Source: Clostridia bacterium (GTDB lineage Bacteria; Bacillota; DTU025). Taken from it: a DNA stretch of 39,863 bases. The notes under the pieces are model-generated. The model searched no databases, had not been told where the DNA came from, and saw only the letters and a program-made list of their open reading frames with translations. The stretch lies in the NCBI GenBank assembly GCA_034926675.1, contig JAYFQW010000089.1, forward strand, positions 1-39,863. Direction: 5' to 3'. Position numbers and translations under genes: made by a program. Every line of letters begins with the position of its first letter. Positions within the stretch are counted from its first letter, which is position 1. Of this stretch, positions 18,601-26,534 are shown piece after piece.

Positions 18601-19777
18601 TAACCCGCCTACAGGAGGCATTTCCATCAATAATGGGGCAGTATGCACCAGATATACTGCGGTGCAGCTCAGTATCTCGGCACGGACCGATTCGGGAGGT
18701 CCGATTGAGATGCGCCTGAGGGAGGGTGCGGGGGGCTGGACTGGCTGGCAGCCCTACGCCTCGCAGATGACATACAGGTTCACCCCTGGAGATGGCGCAA
18801 AGACCGTGTATGTTGAGTTCCGCGACATGTATGCGAATGTGAGCCGCACGTACTCCAGTTCGATCACCCTCGACACGCGTGCGCCGAGGATTACGAACGT
18901 GCGATCCTCGAATGTGGCCACGAACTCGGCCACGATAACGTGGAACACCGACGAATCTGCGACCTCGACTGTGGAGTTCGGGCTGTCCGGGATAGGCATG
19001 AGCAGCTCCATGGGTGACAGGTCAGTCTCATCGTCTGAGGCATCACAGCCTGCGGGGGATGTGGGCTCAAAGGCAGTGATCGTCACCCCCGTGAATCCGG
19101 GATCGCTGCGCACGAGCCACAGCGTAGCGCTGACAGGGCTCAGGGATGCAACCACCTATTATTATCAGGTAGTATCTAGGGACGCGGCCGGGAATGTGGC
19201 GGTCTCCTCGGGCTACTCATTCACGACCCAGGGCAGCGCGCCGCCGCCGCCTCCTCCCCCGCCGCCTCCTCCGCCTCCACCGCCTCCACCGCCTACGCCA
19301 GGTGGAACGATGGTGAACTGGGCCGCGGCATCGAACGGAGGGAGGGCGAGCGCATCGTCCTTTGCTGCTGCGAATTCCGCTGGACCAGGCAAACCCAGTC
19401 TGCTTGCGAACGACGGCAACACGAGCACATTCTGGGAGGCCAGGAATCCTGGCGACGGATCTACTTCCGAATGGCTAATGATCGAGTTCTCACGTGCACA
19501 GAATATCAACGGCATCAAGCTCCAGTGCGATGCAGCGCACTTCCCAATGGACATGTCGGTGGAGGTGGAAACGAATGGACGCTGGATCCAAGTTGCGACT
19601 GTTGCCTCCAAGGGACAGTTGGAGAAATACCTGAAGGCCTCGGGCAGCTCTGCGACATTCGAGTTCTCGTTCAGTGTCGTGTCTGCCACAAAGGTTCGCT
19701 TCGTGATCAGAAGGGTATCGAACCCGACTGTCCCAGTCCAGGTGCGTGAGGTCGAGGCATACTACACCGGCAAGTAG
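15695..19777 (+). CDS. Secreted multidomain protein: TPR, Ig-like, fibronectin III, discoidin
   Basis: Unknown role; its build suggests a surface or extracellular adhesin or scaffold. The signal peptide is residues 1-28 (GAGAQS cut region). TPR-like repeats fill about 30-385 (for example GYADDAIREFGQAIALEP). Ig-like domains lie at about 392-500 and 500-594. Modules then alternate: fibronectin III near 593-689, 782-872 and 1062-1182 (WTTNEASDSYVEYW, HSVTLSGLRTGVTYGFRV, SQDAAGN), and Ig-like units near 690-781, 873-967 and 968-1061 (DDSGGPLEM, DGxxTVxVxxRD). A proline run of about 18 residues leads to a C-terminal F5/8 type C (discoidin) domain, about 1206-1360. I chose ATG 15695 because GGGGGAGGG lies 8 bases upstream and it begins exactly at the signal peptide. 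Internal modules are similar at DNA level, indicating duplication. It lies 97 bp after asnS. Confidence 0.88.
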   Translation: MNPTRRASFLVALLLCALMILPVGAGAQSSAYEYIVRGEQYLSQGYADDAIREFGQAIALEPANTRAHFGLGRSYELRSGAGRVLAYRMELMTESESVRSLEFPPLADRGYQDLDQAIAEYAKAVSYSPAYNEAFYRQGALYFASGRKAEARAALERAVAFDRTSPASAALLAQAYLEDNQVQAASSVITAARSAGADQWNPLLLDASGVIEHRAGRYDSAEQLFAQAANGIEAPAYVVKHLGDARAMRGSHAAALDAFRQAAFRDSDAILAKDALGNIYRLSDQPATAADYFAAAATANPGLIRARFGLGSAYLESGQATRAVQVFTELADAMPVFGSDTALTLKAIAQWRSGNAGAGLTTINDALGINPSNRIAQIYKPRIEADARPAGVGALSLSPRSVDVTPTSGIKPFSGVVINKGAKATNNVNVKLAVYSEYKQVSFSNDNSNWSTWFAKDAEYGEFAWTLSSGDGQKTVYVRFRGFLWSVIPGEAGSITLDTTPPTVQASMSQLQQVGYTPDNRVRITLSASDASGIAGFWLSSNGADWRWFPWYQGEFAVAMPAYGQSQFKVFLSVVDGAGNHGSAEASQVPADTRPPVISGIQAARGAYDFVVVSWVTDESSDSFVEYWQTGLLPGTPKRAGNFDMTTAHSVPISGLRTGVAYGYRVISQDAAGNRSQSADMTLRIAQQDTTAPTVRLTINSGARYTNSRSIRLEITAQDDSGGPLEMTVRDDRSSFGPWQPYSAYASWQLSAVDGVRTVSVRVRDAAGNEAQADSSITMDTMPPSISRVDAKAIGTSSASVTWTTNEASDSYVEYWTSGTPAKVGFAEMVTAHSVTLSGLRTGVTYGFRVMSQDAAGNLAQSQDFTFRLQPQDFTPPTVRLRINGGAQSASNRLLQLEITAQDDSGGPLEMSIRDDRTSFGAWQRYTTYVSWQLSAGDGRRMVSVKVRDAVGNETQTDAYITIDTTPIANPPTGGISINNGAVCTRYTAVQLSISARTDSGGPIEMRLREGAGGWTGWQPYASQMTYRFTPGDGAKTVYVEFRDMYANVSRTYSSSITLDTRAPRITNVRSSNVATNSATITWNTDESATSTVEFGLSGIGMSSSMGDRSVSSSEASQPAGDVGSKAVIVTPVNPGSLRTSHSVALTGLRDATTYYYQVVSRDAAGNVAVSSGYSFTTQGSAPPPPPPPPPPPPPPPPPPTPGGTMVNWAAASNGGRASASSFAAANSAGPGKPSLLANDGNTSTFWEARNPGDGSTSEWLMIEFSRAQNINGIKLQCDAAHFPMDMSVEVETNGRWIQVATVASKGQLEKYLKASGSSATFEFSFSVVSATKVRFVIRRVSNPTVPVQVREVEAYYTGK

Positions 19778-19805
19778 ACGGCGGCGCGCAGGCCGCTGAA
19801 CAGGC

Positions 19806-19839
19806 CCGACTGCCGCACCCGCAGGGGTGCGGCAGTCGG
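19806..19839 (+). terminator. Perfect 15-bp hairpin, loop GCAG
   Basis: CCGACTGCCGCACCC (19806-19820) pairs fully with GGGTGCGGCAGTCGG (19825-19839) around GCAG. It lies 28 bp past the large secreted protein gene and 23 bp before the next start. No U tract follows. It is probably a terminator or mRNA-end stabiliser, and it occupies the leader of the flavoprotein gene. Confidence 0.6.
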
Positions 19840-19862
19840 ATGTCACGGAGGGAGTACGGAAG

Positions 19863-21254
19863 TTGGGCGGAACGGCGTATGATGTGATAGTTGTTGGAGC
19901 AGGGCCCGCCGGCATCTTCGCAGCCCTTGAGCTTGCCCTTAAGAGCAGCCTCAGGATCCTGATAGTCGAGAAGGGCCGCGGTATTGAAGGAAGAGTCTGC
20001 CCGGCATTGCAGAAGAGCGGCGTGTGCCTCCGATGTGATCCATGCAGCGTGGTTTCGGGGTGGGGCGGCGCCGGCGCGTTCAGCGACGGGAAGCTGACTC
20101 TGTCCACCGACGTGGGCGGGATGCTTGACAACTACATCGGCAAGGAACGGCTGATTGACCTGATGAAACAGGTGGATGAAGTGTACCTGGAGTACGGCGC
20201 TCCAGACTCGGTGTGGGGCGAGGAGGACGAGAAGATCGCCGCGCTGAAGGATCGCGCCACATTGGCGGATCTTGCGCTTGTTCCGGCCAAGATAAGGCAC
20301 CTGGGCACCGGAAGGACCGCGCGCATACTGTCTGGAATGCGTGAGCGTCTTGAGGGGCGAGTGGATATCGATCTTTCCACGCAGGCGAGAACGATCGTCG
20401 CGATGAATGGGGTCGTGGATGGAATCGAGACATCCCGCGGCCAGTTTGTTCAGGGGAAGTACGTGATCGTAGCGCCTGGCCGGGAGGGAGCTGCCTGGCT
20501 TGCTGAGCAGGCGGCGTTGTTGAGGCTCCGAACGGCCATCAACCCGGTGGACATCGGAGTGAGGGTGGAACTGCCTGCGGCAGTGATGGAACACATAACC
20601 GAGGTCGTATACGAGTCCAAACTCGTGTACTACTCTCGCTCTTTCGATGATAAGGTCCGTACATTCTGCATGTGTCCCCATGGTGAAGTCGTGACTGAAA
20701 ACAATGCGGGCCTCGTCACTGTGAACGGGCACACGTATTCCGACTGCACGACTGAGAACACAAACTTCGCCCTGCTGGTGAGCAAGACGTTCACTGAGCC
20801 GTTTAAGGAGCCGATTCTGTATGGAAAATACGTTGCTGGGCTCGCGAACCTTCTGGCTGGCGGAGTGCTCGTTCAGAGGCTTGGGGATCTGATTACTGGG
20901 AGGCGCACGACCCAGGATAGGCTGAGGAAGGGCACGGTGACTCCTACTCTGAAGGATGCCACCCCGGGAGACCTCAGCCTGGTTTTCCCATATCGGCACC
21001 TGGTGGACATAATCGAGATGCTGCAGGCGCTTGACAAGATCGCACCCGGGGTCTATTCGCGGAACACCCTGCTATACGGTGTTGAGGTGAAGTTCTACTC
21101 CAACAGGCTCGAGCTTACTTCCGCTCTGGAGACTCAGGTGAAGAATCTCTTTGCTGCTGGAGATGGAGCGGGAGTGACTCGCGGTCTTATGCAGGCTTCG
21201 GCCTCGGGTGTGGTGGCGGCGAGAGAGATCCTGGCGCGCGCCGGAGGGGCATAG
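19863..21254 (+). CDS. FAD-dependent dehydrogenase, COG2509 family
   Basis: An uncharacterised cytoplasmic flavoprotein family related to NAD(P)/FAD-dependent dehydrogenases. The 463-residue protein starts with a dinucleotide-binding fold, YDVIVVGAGPAGIFAALELA. The family-typical cysteine cluster follows (CPALQKSGVCLRCDPC), then SGWGGAGAFSDGKL. The C-terminus carries a second FAD-contact segment, NLFAAGDGAGVTRGL. The conserved cysteines could bind a metal or take part in redox chemistry; this is inference. I chose TTG 19863 because GGAGGG (19848-19853) is 9 bases upstream. The earlier in-frame GTG at 19827 lies inside the hairpin. The rRNA methyltransferase gene begins on the base after its stop codon, so the two form a transcription unit. 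Confidence 0.88.
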   Translation: MGGTAYDVIVVGAGPAGIFAALELALKSSLRILIVEKGRGIEGRVCPALQKSGVCLRCDPCSVVSGWGGAGAFSDGKLTLSTDVGGMLDNYIGKERLIDLMKQVDEVYLEYGAPDSVWGEEDEKIAALKDRATLADLALVPAKIRHLGTGRTARILSGMRERLEGRVDIDLSTQARTIVAMNGVVDGIETSRGQFVQGKYVIVAPGREGAAWLAEQAALLRLRTAINPVDIGVRVELPAAVMEHITEVVYESKLVYYSRSFDDKVRTFCMCPHGEVVTENNAGLVTVNGHTYSDCTTENTNFALLVSKTFTEPFKEPILYGKYVAGLANLLAGGVLVQRLGDLITGRRTTQDRLRKGTVTPTLKDATPGDLSLVFPYRHLVDIIEMLQALDKIAPGVYSRNTLLYGVEVKFYSNRLELTSALETQVKNLFAAGDGAGVTRGLMQASASGVVAAREILARAGGA

Positions 21255-22442
21255 ATGGGCGCCGTGCGGCTGAGAAAGGGCCGCGACGGGCGGGCCAGGT
21301 CAGGGCACCCATGGGTTTACCAGGGCGAGGTCTCAGATGTCGTTGGCAATCCGCGGGACGGCGACATCGTGGACGTGGAGAGCGCGACAGGGGCGTTCAT
21401 CGGACGGGGCTACATGAACCGGATTTCTCAGATCATCGTCAGAATCCTGACCTGGAAGAACGAGCCTGTAGATGAGTTTTGGTTTCGCGCGAAGCTCGCG
21501 GAGGCCTTTCGTTACAGGCAGATTGTCGCACCGGGAGTAGGCTCAGTCAGATTGGTCCACTCTGAAGGAGACAGCCTGCCTGGGCTTGTAATCGACAGGT
21601 ACGGCGACTGCCTGGTGTTCCAGATCCTCACGCTCGGCATGGAGGAGCGTCGCGACCTTCTGCTTAGGGAGGCGCTTGAGATCTCAGGGCTCGAGCGGGC
21701 CTACGAGAGAAGCGATGTGAGGTCCAGGGAGCATGAAGGGCTGGCGCAACGTTGCGGTTTCATGACAGAACCCTTCGATACCGGCGTGGACGTGATCGAG
21801 AACGGCTTTGCCTTCAGAATCGACATTGCACATGGGCAGAAGACAGGCCACTTCCTCGATCAGCGGGAGAACAGGGCATCGATGGCCCCCTACTGCGACA
21901 ATGCCAGGGTGCTCGACTGTTTCTGCCATACAGGCGCATTTGCAGTGCATGCAGCGGGGTACGGAGCGATGGAAACGGTCGGAATCGACATATCCACTCG
22001 CGCGGTCGAGGACGCCAGGTCCAATGCGGAGCGAAACGGGCTCGGCGGCAGATCTTCATTTGTCGCCGGGAATGCCTTTGACCTGCTGAGGGAGACTTCA
22101 GTTGAGGTGACGAAGGGGCAGCGCGAACCGTACGATGTGGTGATACTGGATCCACCGGCCTTCGCCAAATCGCGAAGCGCTGCTGAGGCCGCGGCAAGAG
22201 GCTACAAGGAGATCAACCTCAGGGCCTGCAAGGCCCTGCGCGAAGGTGGATTCCTCATCACATCATCTTGCTCGCATCATGTGGATGAGGGCGCTTTCAT
22301 ATCGATTGTGGAGTCTGCTATCGCCGATGCGGGGCGCCGCGCGAGACTGGTTGAAGTTCGCACCCAGTCCCGCGATCACCCCATCATGGTGGGCGTGCCT
22401 GAAACGAAATACCTCAAGTTCCTGGTTCTACAGGTGATGTAG
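21255..22442 (+). CDS. Class I SAM-dependent rRNA methyltransferase, RlmI family
   Basis: Likely methylates a cytosine of 23S rRNA (the family founder RlmI makes m5C1962). The 395-residue length is typical. A PUA-like RNA-binding domain spans about 1-80 (RARSGHPWVYQGEV). An RlmI-type linker follows, then the Rossmann methyltransferase: SAM motif I LDCFCHTGAF at 220-229, the acidic ribose-binding segment VGIDIS at 242-247, motif IV LDPPAFAKS at 298-306, and TSSCSHHV near 341-348, which carries the cysteine of the family. ATG 21255 directly follows the flavoprotein TAG, with GGAGGGG a few bases upstream, so translation is coupled. The spore germination operon begins 97 bp downstream. Confidence 0.92.
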   Translation: MGAVRLRKGRDGRARSGHPWVYQGEVSDVVGNPRDGDIVDVESATGAFIGRGYMNRISQIIVRILTWKNEPVDEFWFRAKLAEAFRYRQIVAPGVGSVRLVHSEGDSLPGLVIDRYGDCLVFQILTLGMEERRDLLLREALEISGLERAYERSDVRSREHEGLAQRCGFMTEPFDTGVDVIENGFAFRIDIAHGQKTGHFLDQRENRASMAPYCDNARVLDCFCHTGAFAVHAAGYGAMETVGIDISTRAVEDARSNAERNGLGGRSSFVAGNAFDLLRETSVEVTKGQREPYDVVILDPPAFAKSRSAAEAAARGYKEINLRACKALREGGFLITSSCSHHVDEGAFISIVESAIADAGRRARLVEVRTQSRDHPIMVGVPETKYLKFLVLQVM

Positions 22443-22474
22443 CCTGATTGGGCCTTCACAGGTCCTCGTAGGCT

Positions 22475-22504
22475 GCGTGGAATCAGAGCGGGCGGGGGAT
22501 AATA
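22475..22504 (+). promoter_or_regulatory. Possible forespore (sigma-F/G type) promoter of the ger operon
   Basis: GGGGATAATA (22495-22504) fits the sigma-F -10 consensus GGNRANANTR at every position and lies 35 bp before the gerKA start. The matching -35 is poor (GCGTG at 22475-22479, spacer 15). Forespore expression is what is known for gerA-type operons in Bacillus, so the site is plausible but unproven. Confidence 0.35.
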
Positions 22505-22539
22505 CGGGGAACTGGATCTTGTTGCGTGAGGTGGTGCGC

Positions 22540-24132
22540 ATGCGCAAGCCGACTCCGATATCCGCCCGCCCATTGCATTTGCGCGGCAGCGTGCATGGGA
22601 ACTCTATGACGAACGCTTCCCCCGGCGCTTCGCCCGGCGATTCTGGCGTGTCTCACGCATCAGGCTCGCCCGGCGCATCGCGCGTGCCTCCACCCGCAGG
22701 GGCCGAGGCTCGGAGTCAGGCGGACTACATAGTGGCTGCCCTGGGCGCTCCGCCCGACCTCATCGTAAGGTCATTGCGCCATGGCGCGATACTGCTGTTC
22801 CTCGGGTCATTGGTTGACGATGTCTCAATCAGGCGCGACGTCCTCGAGCCCATGGAGTCCATTTCCGCGAACGATCTCAAGACTGAGGAAGCACTGGGAG
22901 CGGTCGTGCCAGTGGCCGGGCTGTCGTCGGCCGAGAACCTCGACTTCGCCATCGACGCGCTATTGTCAGGGCAGGCGGCGCTTGCGGTGGACGGTCGCAC
23001 TGCGCCCTATCTGCTGGATCTGGCGCGAGGAGTGTGCCGACAGGTGACTCCTCCGATTTCCGAGCCTTCTGTGAGAGGCCCGCGTGACGCTTTTACTGAG
23101 AAGCTCATCGACAATATCGCGCTCTTGCGCCAACGGATGAGGGATAGGCGCCTGCGCGTGCACTGCACGACCGTGGGCAGCGACACCCACACCGAAGTGG
23201 CCGTGTGCTACATGGAGGGCAAGGCGTCGAAGGATGTGGTGGACGAGGTCATCCGCAGGCTCGGGCAGGTGGACGCGCCCGACATAATCGACAGTGCTTT
23301 CCTCGTGCCCTATCTGACCATGAGAAGATGGAGCCTGTTCCCAACGGCCATATCAACTGAGAGGGCCGACCGGGCATGTGCCGGCATTGTGCAAGGCAGG
23401 GTGGTTGTGCTATGCGATAACTCCGCATTCGCCCTCGCCGTGCCAGTGCAGCTCGTGACTTTCTTCCAGGCCAGTGAGGACTATTACAACCTGAGCATTC
23501 ACTCCCTTCTTCTTCGATCGGTGCGGTTTGCCGGGTGGATCATGGCCACGATGGCGCCTGGGATCTACGTGGGTCTGGCTTCATTCAACCCCGGCATCCT
23601 TCCGCCGAGCGCCATCAGCACTCTGGCGTCATCTCGGATGGGAGTGCCTTACCCTCCAGTGGTGGAAGTGCTCATCATGGATATCGCTCTTGAGATGCTC
23701 TCGGAGGCCAGCACCAGGCTTCCCACGTACGTAGGAGGGGCTGCCACCGTTGTGGGGGGCCTGATACTCGGAACCGCTGCGGCACAGGCCAAACTGGTCA
23801 GTGCAGTGATGATCATCGTGGTGGCAATAACGGCCATCGGGTCCTTCCTCATACCGAACTACCAAAACGGGCTGTCGTGGAGGATGGCCAAGTACGTGTA
23901 TACAGCGTTCGCCGCATTCGCGGGGATATACGGCATTGCAACTGCTGGCCTGCTGCTCCTCACCTACCTGTGTTCCATCGATGTGCTTGGTGTGTCGTAT
24001 CTGTCGCCATTTGCCCCTTGGAGGTGGAACGCGATTGCAAAGGACACCATCATGATCATGCCTCCCGAGCTATCTGCCGAACTCCAGCGGAGGCAGCGGG
24101 CGGATGAGCGGGCCGCGACGGGAAATGAGTAG
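22540..24132 (+). CDS. gerKA: Spore germination receptor subunit A (GerA/GerKA family)
   Basis: The A subunit of a germinant receptor in the spore inner membrane, acting with the B permease-like and C lipoprotein subunits encoded next. The 530-residue protein begins with an unusual Ala/Ser/Gly/Pro-rich stretch (about residues 15-60). A cytosolic GerA N-terminal domain follows (DYIVAALGAPPDLIVRSL, GQAALAVDG), then membrane spans in the C-terminal half (RSVRFAGWIMATMAPGIYVG, SEASTRLPTYVGGAATVVGG). I chose ATG 22540 because GAGGTGG precedes it closely. The longer frame from 22477 would overlap the candidate promoter. The stop overlaps the next gene by 29 bp. The low-complexity N-terminus is coded by CCCGGCG-rich DNA and is probably lineage-specific. 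Confidence 0.93.
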   Translation: MRKPTPISARPLHLRGSVHGNSMTNASPGASPGDSGVSHASGSPGASRVPPPAGAEARSQADYIVAALGAPPDLIVRSLRHGAILLFLGSLVDDVSIRRDVLEPMESISANDLKTEEALGAVVPVAGLSSAENLDFAIDALLSGQAALAVDGRTAPYLLDLARGVCRQVTPPISEPSVRGPRDAFTEKLIDNIALLRQRMRDRRLRVHCTTVGSDTHTEVAVCYMEGKASKDVVDEVIRRLGQVDAPDIIDSAFLVPYLTMRRWSLFPTAISTERADRACAGIVQGRVVVLCDNSAFALAVPVQLVTFFQASEDYYNLSIHSLLLRSVRFAGWIMATMAPGIYVGLASFNPGILPPSAISTLASSRMGVPYPPVVEVLIMDIALEMLSEASTRLPTYVGGAATVVGGLILGTAAAQAKLVSAVMIIVVAITAIGSFLIPNYQNGLSWRMAKYVYTAFAAFAGIYGIATAGLLLLTYLCSIDVLGVSYLSPFAPWRWNAIAKDTIMIMPPELSAELQRRQRADERAATGNE

Positions 24133-25249
24133 TCAGTATGTGAGCTGGCCGGAGGCAGCCTGGCTCATCATGCAGTACACCATCTGCGCAAACCACCTGT
24201 TCATTCCGCAACTGCTGTACAGCATGTGTGGACGTTCAGCGTGGGTGGTGACTCTTGCTGCCGCGCTTCCAGCTTCAGCGGGAGCGTGGGCGGTGTACTC
24301 TCTGCACGCGAAGCACCCAGGGGATCGGGTCGGGCAATTCCTTCCCAAGGTTGTGGGCAAGGTGATTGCGGCGCCGCTTCTGCTCCTCTACACTGTGTTC
24401 TGGACGGGCGGCGCCGCGGCAAACGCAGTGGTGTTCGCTCACTACATGTCAAGCACTGTGCTGGTTGCGACTCCACTCAGTGTTCTGGTCGGGTCCACCG
24501 CAGTGATCATCGCCATGGTATCGCTGTGCGGGCTGAAGACTCTCGTGAGGCTGTCCGACTCTCTGCTCTTCCTCATACTGCCGATTAGCATCTTCATGTG
24601 GGTCGGGCCTGTATTCTCGCACAGGCTGGATCTGACGAACCTGATTCCGTTTCGGATAGAGGAGGTCGCTGCGAATCCGTTCATGCTGGCGATGATGACT
24701 ATAGGGATGTATCACGGCTATCTTATGGCCTTGATAACTGGCCCGGTGATGAACCCTCGTGGTCGGACGACACTCGTGGCCAGCATCGCAGGGACACTTG
24801 CGGCTGTTCCAGCGTTCTTCACATTCGTGTGCTATCCAGTGTTAGTGCTCGGCTGGCCAATGGCGGAGGATCTGACTTACCCGGCAGCGTCGTTCATGGA
24901 GGTCGTTGCGCCGAAAACGCTGAACATACCAGTCCGGCGAGTCGACTTCATTCTCGCAATGCTTCTCCGATTTGTGATGGTGATAGCCGCGTTTTCCTAC
25001 TTCTACAGCGCAGCTCAGACCATTACCGATCTCGTATCCCCCGCGCGGAGCAGCCCTCATCCATGGGCCGTGCTGGCCCTGACAGCGATCATCGTGGCAT
25101 CGCCCTTCGTTTTCAAGGACATGTACATGCTGATGCAGTCATTACAGGTATGGATGGTGTTGAGTGCAGCCATCGTGGGAATCACGATCATCCTGGCGAT
25201 CGTAGCCATGGCCAGAGGATCAGGAGGTAGAGGAAGATCGCCCAGATGA
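24104..25249 (+). CDS. gerKB: Spore germination receptor subunit B (GerAB/GerKB, APC-type permease)
   Basis: The B subunit of the germinant receptor, from the amino acid-polyamine-cation superfamily branch of spore permeases, and the presumed ligand-binding membrane subunit. The 381-residue protein is hydrophobic with about ten spans. The first carries EAAWLIMQYTICANHLFIPQ, and later ones include LLFLILPISIFMWVGP and FILAMLLRFVMVIAAFSYFY. I chose ATG 24104, which has GGAGG 10 bases upstream within gerKA; ATG 24125 would trim seven residues. It overlaps gerKA by 29 bp and its stop overlaps the gerKC start as ATGA, so the three subunits are translationally coupled. The length is normal for GerAB. 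Confidence 0.93.
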   Translation: MSGPRREMSSQYVSWPEAAWLIMQYTICANHLFIPQLLYSMCGRSAWVVTLAAALPASAGAWAVYSLHAKHPGDRVGQFLPKVVGKVIAAPLLLLYTVFWTGGAAANAVVFAHYMSSTVLVATPLSVLVGSTAVIIAMVSLCGLKTLVRLSDSLLFLILPISIFMWVGPVFSHRLDLTNLIPFRIEEVAANPFMLAMMTIGMYHGYLMALITGPVMNPRGRTTLVASIAGTLAAVPAFFTFVCYPVLVLGWPMAEDLTYPAASFMEVVAPKTLNIPVRRVDFILAMLLRFVMVIAAFSYFYSAAQTITDLVSPARSSPHPWAVLALTAIIVASPFVFKDMYMLMQSLQVWMVLSAAIVGITIILAIVAMARGSGGRGRSPR

Positions 25250-26424
25250 GACTAGCTGCGCAAAGAGGCGTGTTGGCCGGAGCCGCGCTTGTGCTCGCAG
25301 TCATGACCAGTGGATGCTGGGATGCAGTTGATGTTGACAAGCGAGGGTTTGTAGGAATGATCGGGATCGAATCTGTTGGCGATCCCAGTGAACCCATGGT
25401 GGCAGTCACCGTGAGGATTCCGACATTCCCCGGGCGGGAACAACCGTCGGGACAGTCAGGGGGCGCCGGGTCGGGCACTTCGCCCTCGGGAGCCCCCAGA
25501 CCCGAGGTTGCCACGGGAATCGGCATGTATGCGGAGGAAGCCATGGCGACGCTGCGAAGCCGAGGCGGGGGCATTCTCGACCTTTCGGCGCTTGAGTACC
25601 TGGTGATCGGCAGCACTGTTCTGCCCTGCGATCTGGCCCGAGCGTTGTCGGCGATCATGTTCTCCCCCTACGTGCCGCTGACTCCACTTGTGTTCACAAC
25701 TCACGAGAACCCCGCAAGCCTGTTCAGAGTCCAGCTCTCAGGAGGCCGAGACCTGGCTGATCACATATCCGGCATGCAGGCCCAAAGTGAGCTGGGGCTT
25801 GGATCGATCCAGTTCAGACAGATCTGGGAGATCGCAGCCATCCTGCGCAACAAGACCGGCGACATCACACTGCCGATCATTGACATGATCGGCAGTGGCG
25901 AGCGCAACGTGTATGAGCTCTACTTCGCCGGCGTAGCCGCATATGACGGAACAAAACGCGTGGGCATAGTGGACCCCGAGGATGCGATTCTGCTCGACTC
26001 AGTATCGTCCGGAGGCTCCAAAGGCGGAGTGATCAGAGTAAGGGATGGTGATAGGGACATCGTGGTGCGCCTATCCGGTGTCACCCCGCGGGTCAAGGCA
26101 GCGAGACGACATGGTCAGCCCGCGATCGCAATAGATGTCCGCGCCTCGGGTCGCCTGATGGATTCCGGGGCCTTGCGGCTTGGCCTGATGGACCGGGATG
26201 ATCTCAAGAGATTGGCCGGAGTTGTGGAGAAGCATATGGAAAAGCGCCTCCGCTCAATACTCTCGTACCTGCAGGGCCTGAACTCCGACGCCATGAGGTT
26301 ATACCACCATGTGAGGCCCAACATGCCAGAGATGTCGTTTGACGAGTTCAAACAGGTCTATCCTTCGCTGGATGTGGAGTTCAGGGTTTCCGTGGACCTG
26401 ACGCGGGCGGGTTTGATGAGATAG
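25246..26424 (+). CDS. gerKC: Spore germination lipoprotein subunit C (Ger(x)C / GerKC)
   Basis: The C subunit of the germinant receptor, a lipoprotein on the outer face of the spore inner membrane. The 392-residue protein has a lipoprotein signal with lipobox VMTSGC, so Cys24 is acylated. The segment CWDAVDVDKRGFVGMIGIE is a typical GerAC start (CWD, then an NxxAxVxAxGID-like region). An insertion rich in Gly, Ser and Pro follows (about residues 63-85). The C-terminal domain includes FAGVAAYDGTKRVG and the helix-rich FDEFKQVYPSLDVEFRVSVDL end. The ATG at 25246 overlaps the gerKB stop. It closes the operon. Confidence 0.93.
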   Translation: MRLAAQRGVLAGAALVLAVMTSGCWDAVDVDKRGFVGMIGIESVGDPSEPMVAVTVRIPTFPGREQPSGQSGGAGSGTSPSGAPRPEVATGIGMYAEEAMATLRSRGGGILDLSALEYLVIGSTVLPCDLARALSAIMFSPYVPLTPLVFTTHENPASLFRVQLSGGRDLADHISGMQAQSELGLGSIQFRQIWEIAAILRNKTGDITLPIIDMIGSGERNVYELYFAGVAAYDGTKRVGIVDPEDAILLDSVSSGGSKGGVIRVRDGDRDIVVRLSGVTPRVKAARRHGQPAIAIDVRASGRLMDSGALRLGLMDRDDLKRLAGVVEKHMEKRLRSILSYLQGLNSDAMRLYHHVRPNMPEMSFDEFKQVYPSLDVEFRVSVDLTRAGLMR

Positions 26425-26427
26425 ATC

Positions 26428-26451
26428 GCAAATCGTGGATATCGCGATTGC
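26428..26451 (+). terminator. Weak hairpin after gerKC
   Basis: GCAAATCG (26428-26435) pairs with CGATTGC (26445-26451) with one bulged A around a 9-base loop, starting 3 bp after the gerKC stop. No U tract follows. It is a possible operon end but weak. Confidence 0.25.
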
Positions 26452-26455
26452 CTAC

Positions 26456-26485
26456 TTGACTGGAGATTTGCTCCTGGTTTATACT
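26456..26485 (+). promoter_or_regulatory. Sigma-A promoter of the leader ORF / ABC exporter operon
   Basis: TTGACT (26456-26461), an 18-base spacer and TATACT (26480-26485). The spacer contains GGAG-N5-CTCC. The expected start near 26492 leaves about 40 nt before the leader ORF, whose ribosome binding site is AAGGAGG. Confidence 0.75.
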
Positions 26486-26534
26486 AACGTTGCTGTGTTG
26501 TTCCAGCGATGCGCAATGAAAGGAGGCCGAACCG

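Noticed and set aside
19232-19310. Simple-sequence CCG/CCT tract as a regulatory or phase-variable repeat
   Set aside because: It encodes the in-frame polyproline linker of the large secreted protein in triplets, so length change would not shift the frame.
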